Source: UMGS1601 sp900553335 (GTDB lineage Bacteria > Bacillota > Clostridia > Oscillospirales > Ruminococcaceae). Taken from it: a stretch of 64,000 nt of DNA. The notes below the pieces were generated by a model, which searched no databases, was not told the DNA's origin, and was given only the letters and a program-made list of their open reading frames with translations. Positions within the stretch are counted from its first letter, which is position 1, and each line of letters starts with the position of its first letter. The position numbers were made by a program, and so were the translations under genes. This document shows, one piece after another, positions 24,125 through 32,203 of this stretch. Location: NCBI GenBank assembly GCA_937920725.1, contig CALEUW010000010.1, forward strand, positions 1 through 64,000, in the 5' to 3' direction.

Positions 24125-24362
24125 TTACGAATAAAAAAGACGCCAAGAAAGCCCTTAGCTATGAGTTACTACCCACAGTTAAGGGCTTAGTTTATAATAT
24201 GGACTTATTTGTTGCACAGCCGCCTGTCAATCATTCTGTAACCTATAAACCGCTGAATTACAAGAATAATGGCTCTTATACGACCGTTATCAAATTCTTA
24301 TCAAAAGACCTTTTGAAATGCCGCAAACCCGTATAAATACCGGATTTTTACGACTTCTCAAC
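24125..24362 (+). other. Intergenic stretch with a possible weak terminator
   Basis: The inverted repeat AAGCCCTTA (near 24148) and TAAGGGCTT (near 24184) encloses 22 bases and is followed by AGTTTATAAT. It could end the DUF4180 transcript. A 71-codon frame overlaps it but has no ribosome-binding site or recognisable domain. Confidence 0.35.
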
Positions 24363-25898
24363 TTACTCCCACTCCACCGTTCCGGGCGGTTTTGAGGTTA
24401 TATCGTATACTACTCTGTTGACGTGTTCAACCTCGTTCGTAAGTCTGTTAGAAACCCTCGCCAAAACATCGAACGGAATTCTTGCCCAGTCGGCAGTCAT
24501 AAAATCATCAGTCGTTACCGCTCTGATAGCAATAAGATGATCGTAGGTTCTGTGATCTCCCATAACTCCAACCGTTCTTACATCAGGCAAAACAGCGAAA
24601 AACTGACTCAGACTTTCTTCAATCCCACTCTTTTTCATTTCATCTCTGAAAACTGCGTCCGCTTCCTGTAAAACCTTTATCTTTTCTTTAGTGATCTCTC
24701 CGAGTATTCTTACTCCGAGCCCAGGTCCGGGGAACGGCTGACGCCAAACAAGCTCATGAGGAATTCCAAGCTTTTCTCCAACTCGCCTTACCTCGTCTTT
24801 GAATAAATCGCCGAGCGGCTCAATAACGTCCTCAAATTTAATGTCATCAGGCATTTTCACCTGATTGTGATGAGTTTTGATCTTGTCCGCATCTCCCTTT
24901 CCGCTTTCTATTCGGTCGGGATAAATCGTTCCCTGTGCAAAAAATCCTCCGTCAGCTTCTTCTCTGATCTTTCCCCAGAAAACATTGTAAAACTCTGTGC
25001 CGATAACTCGTCTTTTCTCCTCAGGATCCGTAATTCCCTTAAGCTTCTCAATGAAAACATCACCGCAATTCACCCTTACAAAACGCATATCAAAAAGGCG
25101 TGTGAATGTTTCCTCAACAAAGTCGCCCTCGTCCTTTCTCATCAAGCCCTGATCCACAAAAACACAGGTCAGCTGATTGCCGACAGCACGGCTTAACAAT
25201 GCCGCAGCAACGGAAGAATCGACTCCTCCCGAAAGACCGAGTACAACCTTCTTATCTCCGATCTGTTCACGAAGCTTCAAAACAGTTGATTCGATAAAAT
25301 CATCCATTACCCAGTCGCCCTTACATTCGCATACCTCGTAAAGGAAGTTTTTAAGAATTTCTTTACCGTATTCGCTGTGAGTAACCTCCGGATGAAACTG
25401 AACCGCATATATTTTTTTGCTTTCATTTTCCATAGACGCACAAGGACAATCCTCAGACGCCGCTGTAACTGTAAATCCGTCGGGAGTTTTACTTATGTAG
25501 TCTGTATGGCTCATCCAAACTATGCTTTCGTCAGGAACATTCTTGAAGAGCTTGCTTTTGCCAAGTGTTTTTATATTAATTTTTCCGTATTCGCTTTTTT
25601 TGCAGGAAGAAACCTCTCCGTCAAGCATATAAGATATAAGCTGGCTTCCGTAACAAATTCCGAGAATCGGAACGCCTATCTTTAAAATCTCAGAAGTATA
25701 ATGAGGAGAGCTTTCGTCATAAACGGAGTTAGGACCTCCGGTAAAGATAATTCCCTTGTAATTCTCCGCCTTAATTTCATCAAGAGGAGTGCTGTATGGT
25801 TTAATTTCAGCGTAAACGCTTAAATCTCTTACACGTCTTGCGATAAGCTGATTGTACTGTCCTCCAAAATCAAGAACCAAAATCTTTTCATTTGCCAA
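24363..25898 (-). CDS. guaA: GMP synthase (glutamine-hydrolysing)
   Basis: This enzyme aminates XMP to GMP using glutamine and ATP. The 511-residue protein has a class I glutamine amidotransferase domain (Cys82 in GICYGSQ; VQFHPEV for the His/Glu), an ATP pyrophosphatase domain with P-loop LGLSGGVDSSVAA, and the C-terminal dimerisation domain ending KPPGTVEWE. Translation very likely starts at the TTG at 25898, since GGAGGGTGAT lies at the right distance; the longer frame from 25961 overlaps lysA and has no support. It follows lysA by 16 bp and is probably cotranscribed with it. Confidence 0.96.
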   Translation of the reverse strand: MANEKILVLDFGGQYNQLIARRVRDLSVYAEIKPYSTPLDEIKAENYKGIIFTGGPNSVYDESSPHYTSEILKIGVPILGICYGSQLISYMLDGEVSSCKKSEYGKINIKTLGKSKLFKNVPDESIVWMSHTDYISKTPDGFTVTAASEDCPCASMENESKKIYAVQFHPEVTHSEYGKEILKNFLYEVCECKGDWVMDDFIESTVLKLREQIGDKKVVLGLSGGVDSSVAAALLSRAVGNQLTCVFVDQGLMRKDEGDFVEETFTRLFDMRFVRVNCGDVFIEKLKGITDPEEKRRVIGTEFYNVFWGKIREEADGGFFAQGTIYPDRIESGKGDADKIKTHHNQVKMPDDIKFEDVIEPLGDLFKDEVRRVGEKLGIPHELVWRQPFPGPGLGVRILGEITKEKIKVLQEADAVFRDEMKKSGIEESLSQFFAVLPDVRTVGVMGDHRTYDHLIAIRAVTTDDFMTADWARIPFDVLARVSNRLTNEVEHVNRVVYDITSKPPGTVEWE

Positions 25899-25914
25899 AG
25901 TATCACCCTCCGTA

Positions 25915-27171
25915 TTACTTGTCAAAAAGTCCTGTAAAATCGAATGTTGCAAAATAATCATTAACCGTTTCTGCTCGTCTTATCATCTCAACGCTTCCAT
26001 CCTCTTTCAAAAGAAGCTCTGCGCTTCTGAGCTTTCCGTTATAGTTATATCCCATAGCAAAGCCGTGCGCTCCTGAGTCATGAATACAAATATAATCTCC
26101 GATATCAATTTTCGGAAGCATTCTGTCTATTGCGAACTTGTCATTGTTTTCGCAAAGTCCTCCGGTAATATCATACTTATGATCACACGGTTCGTTTTCC
26201 TTACCTAGAACCGTTACATGGTGATATGCTCCGTAAATTGCCGGACGCATAAGATTTGCCGCACAAGCATCAAGCCCGATATACTCCTTATAAATATGCT
26301 TTTCATGTGTAGCCTTTGCTATAAGATGCCCGTAAGGCGCAAGCATATATCTTCCAAGCTCAGTGTAAATTGCAACATCTCCCATACCCGCCGGAACTAA
26401 AATCTCCTCATAAGCCTTTCTTACTCCCTCGCCTATTATCTCAATATCATTAGGCTTGTCCTCAGGCTTATAAGCGATTCCGACTCCGCCTGAAAGATTT
26501 ATAAACTTAAACTTAACTCCAGTTTCCTTTTGAAGCTCTACAGCAAGCTCAAACAAAATCCTTGCAAGCTTAGGGTAATAATCGTTCGTAACTGTGTTTG
26601 AAGCTAAAAATGAATGCAGTCCGAAATACTTTGCACCCTTTGACTTCAATATCTTAAATCCCTCTATTATCTGCTCTTTTGTAAATCCGTATTTGGAATC
26701 TCCGGGGTTGTCCATAATCTGATTATGAAGCTCAAAGTGTCCTCCCGGATTAAAACGGCAGCAGATCGTTTCAGGTATTCCCGTAAGTCTTTCAAGAATT
26801 TCAATATGCGTAAAATCGTCAAGGTTTATGTTAGCTCCAAGCTTATGAGCCAGAATATAATCCTCATCAGGCGTTACGTTTGAAGAAAACATAATCTCCT
26901 CACCCTTAAATCCGCAGGCTTCACTCATCAAAAGCTCAGTATATGAAGAACAATCTACTCCGCAGCCTTCTTCTTTAAGGATTTGCAATATCTTAGGAGT
27001 AGGAGTTGCCTTTACAGCGAAAAACTCTTTGAATCCTTTGTTCCAAGAAAAAGCTTTATTAACTCTTCTTGCATTTTCTCTTATTCCCTTCTCATCATAA
27101 ATATGAAAAGGCGTAGGGTATGTCTTTACTATTTCTTCGATTTTTTCTTTTGTAACAAACGGTTTTTTCAA
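25915..27171 (-). CDS. lysA: Diaminopimelate decarboxylase
   Basis: This PLP enzyme decarboxylates meso-diaminopimelate to lysine. The 418-residue fold type III protein has the PLP lysine near residue 54 (EFFAVKATPTP), the barrel motif CRFNPGGHFELHNQIMDNPGDSKYGFT, a glycine-rich phosphate site (NLSGGVGIAY), and CIHDSGAHGFAMGYNYNG near the end, where the partner subunit completes the site. The start is TTG (27171) with AGAGGA nine bases ahead. A related decarboxylase function cannot be excluded, but the motifs fit LysA. It is first in an operon with guaA. No lysine riboswitch is seen upstream. Confidence 0.9.
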   Translation of the reverse strand: MKKPFVTKEKIEEIVKTYPTPFHIYDEKGIRENARRVNKAFSWNKGFKEFFAVKATPTPKILQILKEEGCGVDCSSYTELLMSEACGFKGEEIMFSSNVTPDEDYILAHKLGANINLDDFTHIEILERLTGIPETICCRFNPGGHFELHNQIMDNPGDSKYGFTKEQIIEGFKILKSKGAKYFGLHSFLASNTVTNDYYPKLARILFELAVELQKETGVKFKFINLSGGVGIAYKPEDKPNDIEIIGEGVRKAYEEILVPAGMGDVAIYTELGRYMLAPYGHLIAKATHEKHIYKEYIGLDACAANLMRPAIYGAYHHVTVLGKENEPCDHKYDITGGLCENNDKFAIDRMLPKIDIGDYICIHDSGAHGFAMGYNYNGKLRSAELLLKEDGSVEMIRRAETVNDYFATFDFTGLFDK

Positions 27172-27274
27172 ATTTCATTTTCCTCTCATATTAAAATAAA
27201 AAATACATAATTCATTATAGCATCCGTACTTTTGAGTGTCAAGACAAAAATCTACAAATTGTGTGCGCTAAGAC

Positions 27275-27841
27275 TTAAGTTTGCTCCTTAAGATAGTCCT
27301 TTGTCGCCATAATCTTCGCATGTACCGGCTGCATTCCGTGAATAATAAGCCCTGTCGCTTTTTCAGATTCTTTGTTGCTTCCGGCAACAGCATCGTTAAG
27401 ATATATTACCTTGCATCCCATATCAATAGCCGCCATAGCGGTTGATAAAACACAGCACTCTGACACTACTCCCGTAAGCACAACTCGTCCGTTGTTATTT
27501 ATTGTATTATAAGCCGCTTCCCTCACCTTTTCATTTGACAAAGAAGAGTATCTGTCCTTAAAGACCAAAGGATACAGTTCTGTATAGGGCTTTAACTTAT
27601 CAATTATTTCACTCTTTTTGGGAGATGAATTAACATCAGCATTCACAAGGTTATACGTCTTCCATTGGCCCAATGGACTTTTAGGGGGCAAAAATGCTGT
27701 AAAGATTACTTCGCACTCACATTTATTTAAAAGCTTTATAATATTTTCCAATGCAGAATCTATATTCTTGCAAGCCCACTTTTCCCCTTTTAAATAAACC
27801 TTCTGCATATCTGTAACAAGTATTAAATCCTGCTTGAACAT
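27275..27841 (-). CDS. Isochorismatase-family cysteine hydrolase
   Basis: This 188-residue alpha/beta hydrolase of the isochorismatase/nicotinamidase superfamily has the triad Asp11 (LVTDMQKVY), a lysine near residue 95 (VFKDRYSS) and a cysteine near 130 in VVLTGVVSECCVLSTAM. The metal-binding DxH of true nicotinamidases is not evident, so a nicotinamidase call is not supported and the substrate is open. AAGGAG precedes the ATG. It appears to be transcribed alone. Confidence 0.8.
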   Translation of the reverse strand: MFKQDLILVTDMQKVYLKGEKWACKNIDSALENIIKLLNKCECEVIFTAFLPPKSPLGQWKTYNLVNADVNSSPKKSEIIDKLKPYTELYPLVFKDRYSSLSNEKVREAAYNTINNNGRVVLTGVVSECCVLSTAMAAIDMGCKVIYLNDAVAGSNKESEKATGLIIHGMQPVHAKIMATKDYLKEQT

Positions 27842-27910
27842 TTACACTCTCTCCTTAAATTTTATTTAATCATATTAAGTATGTGCAAAAATGATCTTTG
27901 AAATACAAAA

Positions 27911-27941
27911 ATCCGCCTTCTGCAAATCGCAAAAGACGGAT
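27911..27941 (-). terminator. Terminator of the small Cys-rich gene
   Basis: ATCCGCCTT and AAGACGGAT form an imperfect stem. On the minus strand it is followed by TTTTTG, so it ends the transcript of the gene at 27961. Confidence 0.65.
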
Positions 27942-27960
27942 AGATTACCCGAAAAACTTC

Positions 27961-28221
27961 TTATTCCTCTGTGCTTTCTACTTCCTCTTCTACGGAGTCC
28001 AAAATCTCCTCCTCGCTCTTTTCCGGCTCAACTTCGTCTGCACAGCATTCATCACAATCGTCATAGCAATCAGAACAGCAGCAATCGTCAAAGCACTCAT
28101 CGAACTCTTCCTCATAGTCATACTGTTCCTTTTCGCTCTTTTTCTTTAGGAAAACCGTGACAGCAGCTGCAGCCGCACCGATAACAGCTATAAATCCTAC
28201 CAACTTTAAAAATTTATCCAT
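27961..28221 (-). CDS. Small membrane protein with acidic, Cys-rich tail
   Basis: This 86-residue protein has one N-terminal transmembrane helix (about 5-24, LVGFIAVIGAAAAAVTVFL), then KKK, then an exceptionally acidic tail that includes CFDDCCCSDCYDDCDECC, nine cysteines in 18 residues. The tail should face the cytoplasm by the positive-inside rule. It could bind metal ions or an iron-sulfur cluster, but no known family is recognised. AAAGGAG lies 9 bases before the ATG at 28221; the longer frame to 28242 is not supported. It is followed by a terminator and seems monocistronic. Confidence 0.7.
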   Translation of the reverse strand: MDKFLKLVGFIAVIGAAAAAVTVFLKKKSEKEQYDYEEEFDECFDDCCCSDCYDDCDECCADEVEPEKSEEEILDSVEEEVESTEE

Positions 28222-28384
28222 AATTAACACTCCTTTTGCCAATAGGCATAATTCCTGGTTTTAGTATATCATATTTATACAAATATTGCAAGCCGTTCAG
28301 GAATCTTTTGGGCGTACTTTAATGTACTTTAATATAGTATACCAAAATAAATAGTATTTATACTCAAATTAATTTTTTTTAAAA

Positions 28385-29152
28385 TTAAATCTTGTTTCCG
28401 CATTTTGAACAGAATTTTGAATTCTGACTTATCACCGATCCGCATTTTGTGCAATAACCGGCTGCATTATCAGTTAAAACCTCTGCATTCGATTGATATA
28501 CCGGAGCTATGTACTGAGCTTGATTTGTAACTGTGTTTTCAGGCTCATATTCCTCCTCAAATCTATCAAGAGAAAACGAGAGAGCCACAAGAGCTATGCA
28601 AAACAGAATATGCGCTATAATTCCCGTTATGCTTACAGCAATCCTTGAATCGACCGTATCCTGTAAAAATACACAGATCAGTTTAACAGTAACCGTGATC
28701 AAAATAGTAAATCCCATAAGACGTCCGCTCCTGATTACACCGTAAAAAGTAAGCGTTATCACCATAACCAACGTTATATGAGCACACATAACAATGCAGG
28801 TTGTTACGATATCCATTACATCATTATCTTCTGTAAAAATAAACTTTATTATATCTCCGATAATTGCTCCGCCCGACCATATAAATAACGGTATGCTTAG
28901 CATCGAACCTTTTTTCTTTGCAAAACAAATACTAAACAGTGCAAAAAGTATCGGTATCAAAAGCGGCAGATTCATTCCGACGGTTTCAATTATACCTAAT
29001 CCCGTACTATTTACCCTTGCTCTTACGTTTACACTTGAAGCGATAATAACCTCAATCTTCAAGATGCTCATAAAGGAAGCCATCATGAAAATTACTCCGG
29101 CTATAATATCGACTTTTGAGTTTTCGTGCTGACCTAAATATTTTCTGGTCAT
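28385..29152 (-). CDS. Membrane protein with C-terminal zinc ribbon
   Basis: This 255-residue protein has five to six hydrophobic segments (about residues 15-200), a polar linker and a C-terminal zinc ribbon, YCTKCGSVISQNSKFCSKCGN. Many Firmicutes membrane proteins carry such a tail; its role is not known. I start at the ATG at 29152 because AAGGAGG lies eight bases ahead, while the ATG at 29158 is only two bases from it. No neighbour suggests a pathway. Confidence 0.7.
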   Translation of the reverse strand: MTRKYLGQHENSKVDIIAGVIFMMASFMSILKIEVIIASSVNVRARVNSTGLGIIETVGMNLPLLIPILFALFSICFAKKKGSMLSIPLFIWSGGAIIGDIIKFIFTEDNDVMDIVTTCIVMCAHITLVMVITLTFYGVIRSGRLMGFTILITVTVKLICVFLQDTVDSRIAVSITGIIAHILFCIALVALSFSLDRFEEEYEPENTVTNQAQYIAPVYQSNAEVLTDNAAGYCTKCGSVISQNSKFCSKCGNKI

Positions 29153-29293
29153 ATGCATATCCTCCTTTACTGTACATTATATGGATTTTCAGAGTATATC
29201 CATAATTAGTTTACTTTTAAATTATATACTTCAGTATCAACATTGTCAACATGTTACCTAAAGTTTATTGTTTCTAATTATTCTCCGAGCTAC

Positions 29294-29322
29294 TTGCTTT
29301 TCCAGCTTCAAAGTGGTATAAT
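29294..29322 (+). promoter_or_regulatory. Promoter of tRNA-Ala
   Basis: TTGCTT (29294-29299) and perfect TATAAT (29317-29322) with a 17-bp spacer lie 18 bp ahead of the tRNA. Confidence 0.7.
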
Positions 29323-29339
29323 AATCTCAATGAAAACAA

Positions 29340-29415
<76 letters not shown>

Positions 29416-29424
29416 AATATATGG

Positions 29425-29456
29425 AAACGCCCCATTTTAGGGCGTTTTATTTTTGC
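29425..29456 (+). terminator. Terminator after tRNA-Ala
   Basis: AAACGCCC and GGGCGTTT form an 8-bp stem followed by TATTTTT, nine bases after the tRNA end. Confidence 0.8.
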
Positions 29457-29719
29457 ATACATGTTTTTTACACAATTTTATTTAATACCCCTTTTGGTCC
29501 GCCACGCTGCCGCTCCTCCTTTTCGCAAAAGGTCACGCTCACATCGCCCGCTCACTTGTAAACGCATTCACAACGGCTTTGGCTCGCTACCAACCTTTTA
29601 CGGGAAATTACGAGAGTTCAAACCTATCCAAATATCTTTTTCATGCGGCTCTCACAACCCAGAGCAAAGCAAGACTTGCTCCGGTTTCCTTTTAAAAGAA
29701 AATTATCCATTGCTATTTC
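29457..29719. other. Non-coding stretch, GC-richer than its surroundings
   Basis: No gene is seen. The stretch holds words such as CCGCCACGCTGCCGCTCCTCC that look unlike the flanking AT-rich DNA, including GGTCCGCCA, which echoes the tRNA-Ala 3' end GGTCCACCA. It may be a decayed insertion next to the tRNA. Confidence 0.3.
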
Positions 29720-31072
29720 TTACTCCTTTATCTTCAATGCACTCAAAATCGCAGGCATATAATACTTCTTATATCCCTCCAAATTAGGGTGTATTCCATC
29801 ACCGTCAGGGTATGAAGCTTTCTTAACAGTATATGCCTTTTTCATTGCTTCATCAGACGTATCAAGAGCGCAATCTTCATGGCAGTCTATAACAGAAACA
29901 CAGTATTTACTGCATATATTTAAAATAGCGTTATAATAATCAAGATATGTAAGCCCCAGTTTATTTTTTACGCTGTCAAAATTGTTTGTTTTATGCGTTA
30001 CTAAAAAATAAATACGTGTATCTGGAGAAGCTTTTCTTATGTGATAAAATATTGATTCGAGTCCTCCGCAAGTAGTTGCGGTATCAAATTCCTCAGTTAA
30101 AGGCTCTGAAACCTCTCCGAGCGGCATACTGAAATAATAATCATTTACTCCGCCTTCAATCAATGCATAATCATAACCTGTATTAAAATTCTTTAACACC
30201 CTTTTAGTTATATCCTTTTCATCAGATATGTTTTGAGCAAACGTCGAGCCGTTTACAGCTGTTTTTGTAATACCGAAGCCGTAACCGTCACGAAGTATAT
30301 CAGCATAAGAATATCCGCTTGCCCCTGCACCATAAGCTATTGAATCACCTTCTGCATATACCGTAAGGCTCTTCTTACTCGTTGCAAGATCCAATACGCA
30401 ATAATTCTCGCTTTGAGACTGAGTTTCTCCGATATATTTATACGCTTTTACTGCAACAAGTTTTGGAGCCTCTTCGATTTCATAGATAAAACTGTATGTC
30501 AAAAGTGTTTTTTTCTTTTCCACAAAGCTGTTGTTTACGTTATCCCAGTAATAAATTATATATCCGTCAGCTCCTGATGATTCGTTCCAAGAAATCTTAT
30601 GTATCCCTTTGCTTGAAGATACTGATATTCCGCTTACATCAAAAATATTCGTCACAGCGGTAATTTCAGCTAAGCTTTCTGCGCTGTTAGCTACTTCATT
30701 GTAATCCGCTGTATATCCGTTTACAGCAAACCTGTATTCCAGACCTCCGTTAAGTCCGACAACCGTATACTCAGTATTGTTTTTATGAGTATCAGCAATA
30801 TTTATCCATTTGCCGGATATATAATCATACTTAAATATATTATAGCCGTCAGCTTTAGATAATTTATTCCAGCTTAAAGTAACGCTGTTGACAAGCGTTT
30901 TGTCAACTTTAAGATCGCTTACCTTAAAATACTCTGTACTCTTCTTTTTTTCAAGTACCGACTCTGCTTTTGATATAATGCTTCTTCCGTATAGGCTGTA
31001 TACCGTAAAAATTCCCACAATGGATATAAGCAAAACAAAAAGAGATATTATTGTTTTATGTCTTTTAGTCAT
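29720..31072 (-). CDS. Secreted SGNH/GDSL hydrolase with fibronectin type III repeats
   Basis: This 450-residue protein has an N-terminal membrane helix (about 8-28). Two fibronectin type III-like modules follow (about 50-145 and 150-225, each with SVTLSWNKLSKADGYNIF-type strands). A C-terminal SGNH hydrolase domain has block I AEGDSIAYGAG, block III GGVNDYYF and block V DGIHPNLEGYKKY. Such enzymes remove acetyl or other esters from polysaccharides or peptidoglycan. AAGGTGG precedes the ATG. It is anchored or secreted and acts outside the cell. The substrate is not evident. Confidence 0.85.
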   Translation of the reverse strand: MTKRHKTIISLFVLLISIVGIFTVYSLYGRSIISKAESVLEKKKSTEYFKVSDLKVDKTLVNSVTLSWNKLSKADGYNIFKYDYISGKWINIADTHKNNTEYTVVGLNGGLEYRFAVNGYTADYNEVANSAESLAEITAVTNIFDVSGISVSSSKGIHKISWNESSGADGYIIYYWDNVNNSFVEKKKTLLTYSFIYEIEEAPKLVAVKAYKYIGETQSQSENYCVLDLATSKKSLTVYAEGDSIAYGAGASGYSYADILRDGYGFGITKTAVNGSTFAQNISDEKDITKRVLKNFNTGYDYALIEGGVNDYYFSMPLGEVSEPLTEEFDTATTCGGLESIFYHIRKASPDTRIYFLVTHKTNNFDSVKNKLGLTYLDYYNAILNICSKYCVSVIDCHEDCALDTSDEAMKKAYTVKKASYPDGDGIHPNLEGYKKYYMPAILSALKIKE

Positions 31073-31247
31073 TTGTTTCCACCTTGCATATTACTTCCGT
31101 ATGTGATTAATTCTAACAGAAATCTGTTAAATCTGTCAATAGTTTCAAAGAAAAACGCATTAAAATCATAAAAAATCTTATTCTTACTGAGTCGTTACCC
31201 GTAAGCTATCATGATTCGAGGTATTCAAAAATATTTAAAGCAAAACA

Positions 31248-31276
31248 TTGCAGTTTTACGGAAAGTATGATAGAAT
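31248..31276 (+). promoter_or_regulatory. Promoter of the DUF6106-acpS-nnr operon
   Basis: TTGCAG (31248-31253) and TAGAAT (31271-31276) are 17 bp apart, about 35 bp ahead of the first gene. Confidence 0.5.
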
Positions 31277-31310
31277 AAATCTGTAAAACATACGATAGGA
31301 GATATTAAAA

Positions 31311-31814
31311 ATGGATAACTATAAAGAACAGCTTGTAAAAAAGGGTAAAGACTCTTCCGATACTTTGAAATGGCTTCTTGTAACAGCCGCAGGAATTATA
31401 GCAGCTGCTATTCTTATGTTTTTATCACTTCAGTTTTTAAATAATTTTATCATCGGGCTTATACTTGCCGCAGTTGTTTTATGGGGAACTTACTACATTC
31501 TCGGCGGGTTTTACATTGAATATGAATACATTTTAACTAACGGTGAAATGGATATAGATAAAATAATGGGGCAAAGAAAGCGCAAGCGTCTTATTACAGC
31601 AGATATAAAAAGCTCAACTGCTTTTGGAAAAGAAAAAACAGCAGTAAAAGGCGATATGACTTTAGTAGATGTAAGCTGTCGTGAGAGCGATAATAACTAC
31701 TATATTGATTTTCGTCACAGAGAACTTGGAAACACAAGGCTCATTTTCACTCCCAACGAAGAGATGCTTGAGCTGATTGAAAAATATATTCCCCGTACTG
31801 CGAATAGGACATAG
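31311..31814 (+). CDS. DUF6106-like membrane protein
   Basis: This 167-residue protein has two adjacent transmembrane helices (about 20-42 and 45-66) followed by a cytoplasmic domain with EYEYILTNGEMDIDKIMGQRKRKRL. This layout resembles DUF6106, found near acpS in Clostridia. No function is known. AGGAG precedes the ATG. Its stop codon lies two bases before the acpS ATG, so the genes are coupled. Confidence 0.65.
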   Translation: MDNYKEQLVKKGKDSSDTLKWLLVTAAGIIAAAILMFLSLQFLNNFIIGLILAAVVLWGTYYILGGFYIEYEYILTNGEMDIDKIMGQRKRKRLITADIKSSTAFGKEKTAVKGDMTLVDVSCRESDNNYYIDFRHRELGNTRLIFTPNEEMLELIEKYIPRTANRT

Positions 31815-31815
31815 T

Positions 31816-32172
31816 ATGTATAGAATAGGTACAGATATAATTGAGGTTGAAAGAATAAAAGACAGTGTGTCTAAGGAACACTTTAAAAATCGGGTTTTTT
31901 CACACGATGAGATCAGCATTATAGAAAAAAAGAAAAATAAATTTGAATCGTATGCAGGAAACTGGGCCGCTAAAGAAGCCTTTTCAAAGGCTCTTGGAAC
32001 AGGAGTACGCTCTTTCTCTCTAATTGAAGTTGAGGTCTTAAGAAATGATCTCGGAAAGCCGTATTTAAAGCTGTCAGGTAATGCGCTGCAGGCAGCAAAT
32101 GGATTTTCATTTGATGTAAGCATAAGCCATACAAATACGCTTGCAATAGCAACTGTAATAGCTTATATATAG
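31816..32172 (+). CDS. acpS: Holo-[acyl-carrier-protein] synthase
   Basis: This enzyme transfers phosphopantetheine from CoA to the acyl carrier protein, activating fatty-acid synthesis. The 118-residue protein has the two family motifs, IGTDIIEVERI with the Mg-binding Asp near residue 6, and WAAKEAFSKALGTG near residues 53-66, and ends with FDVSISHTNTLAIATVIA. The start is the ATG at 31816 (AGGA upstream); the earlier in-frame ATG at 31777 lies inside the preceding gene. It is in an operon with nnr, a common pairing. Confidence 0.95.
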   Translation: MYRIGTDIIEVERIKDSVSKEHFKNRVFSHDEISIIEKKKNKFESYAGNWAAKEAFSKALGTGVRSFSLIEVEVLRNDLGKPYLKLSGNALQAANGFSFDVSISHTNTLAIATVIAYI

Positions 32173-32203
32173 AATAGAAAAGACGAAAGGTGTTTCTTTA
32201 ATC

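Noticed and set aside
24121..24336. 71-codon frame overlapping the DUF4180 stop
   Set aside because: It has no ribosome-binding site, no recognisable domain, and it covers a probable terminator hairpin.
25106..25685. Plus-strand frames inside guaA
   Set aside because: They are antisense shadows of a conserved core gene.
27172..27274. Possible lysine riboswitch before lysA
   Set aside because: The gap is about 100 bp, too short, and lacks the conserved lysine-riboswitch loops.
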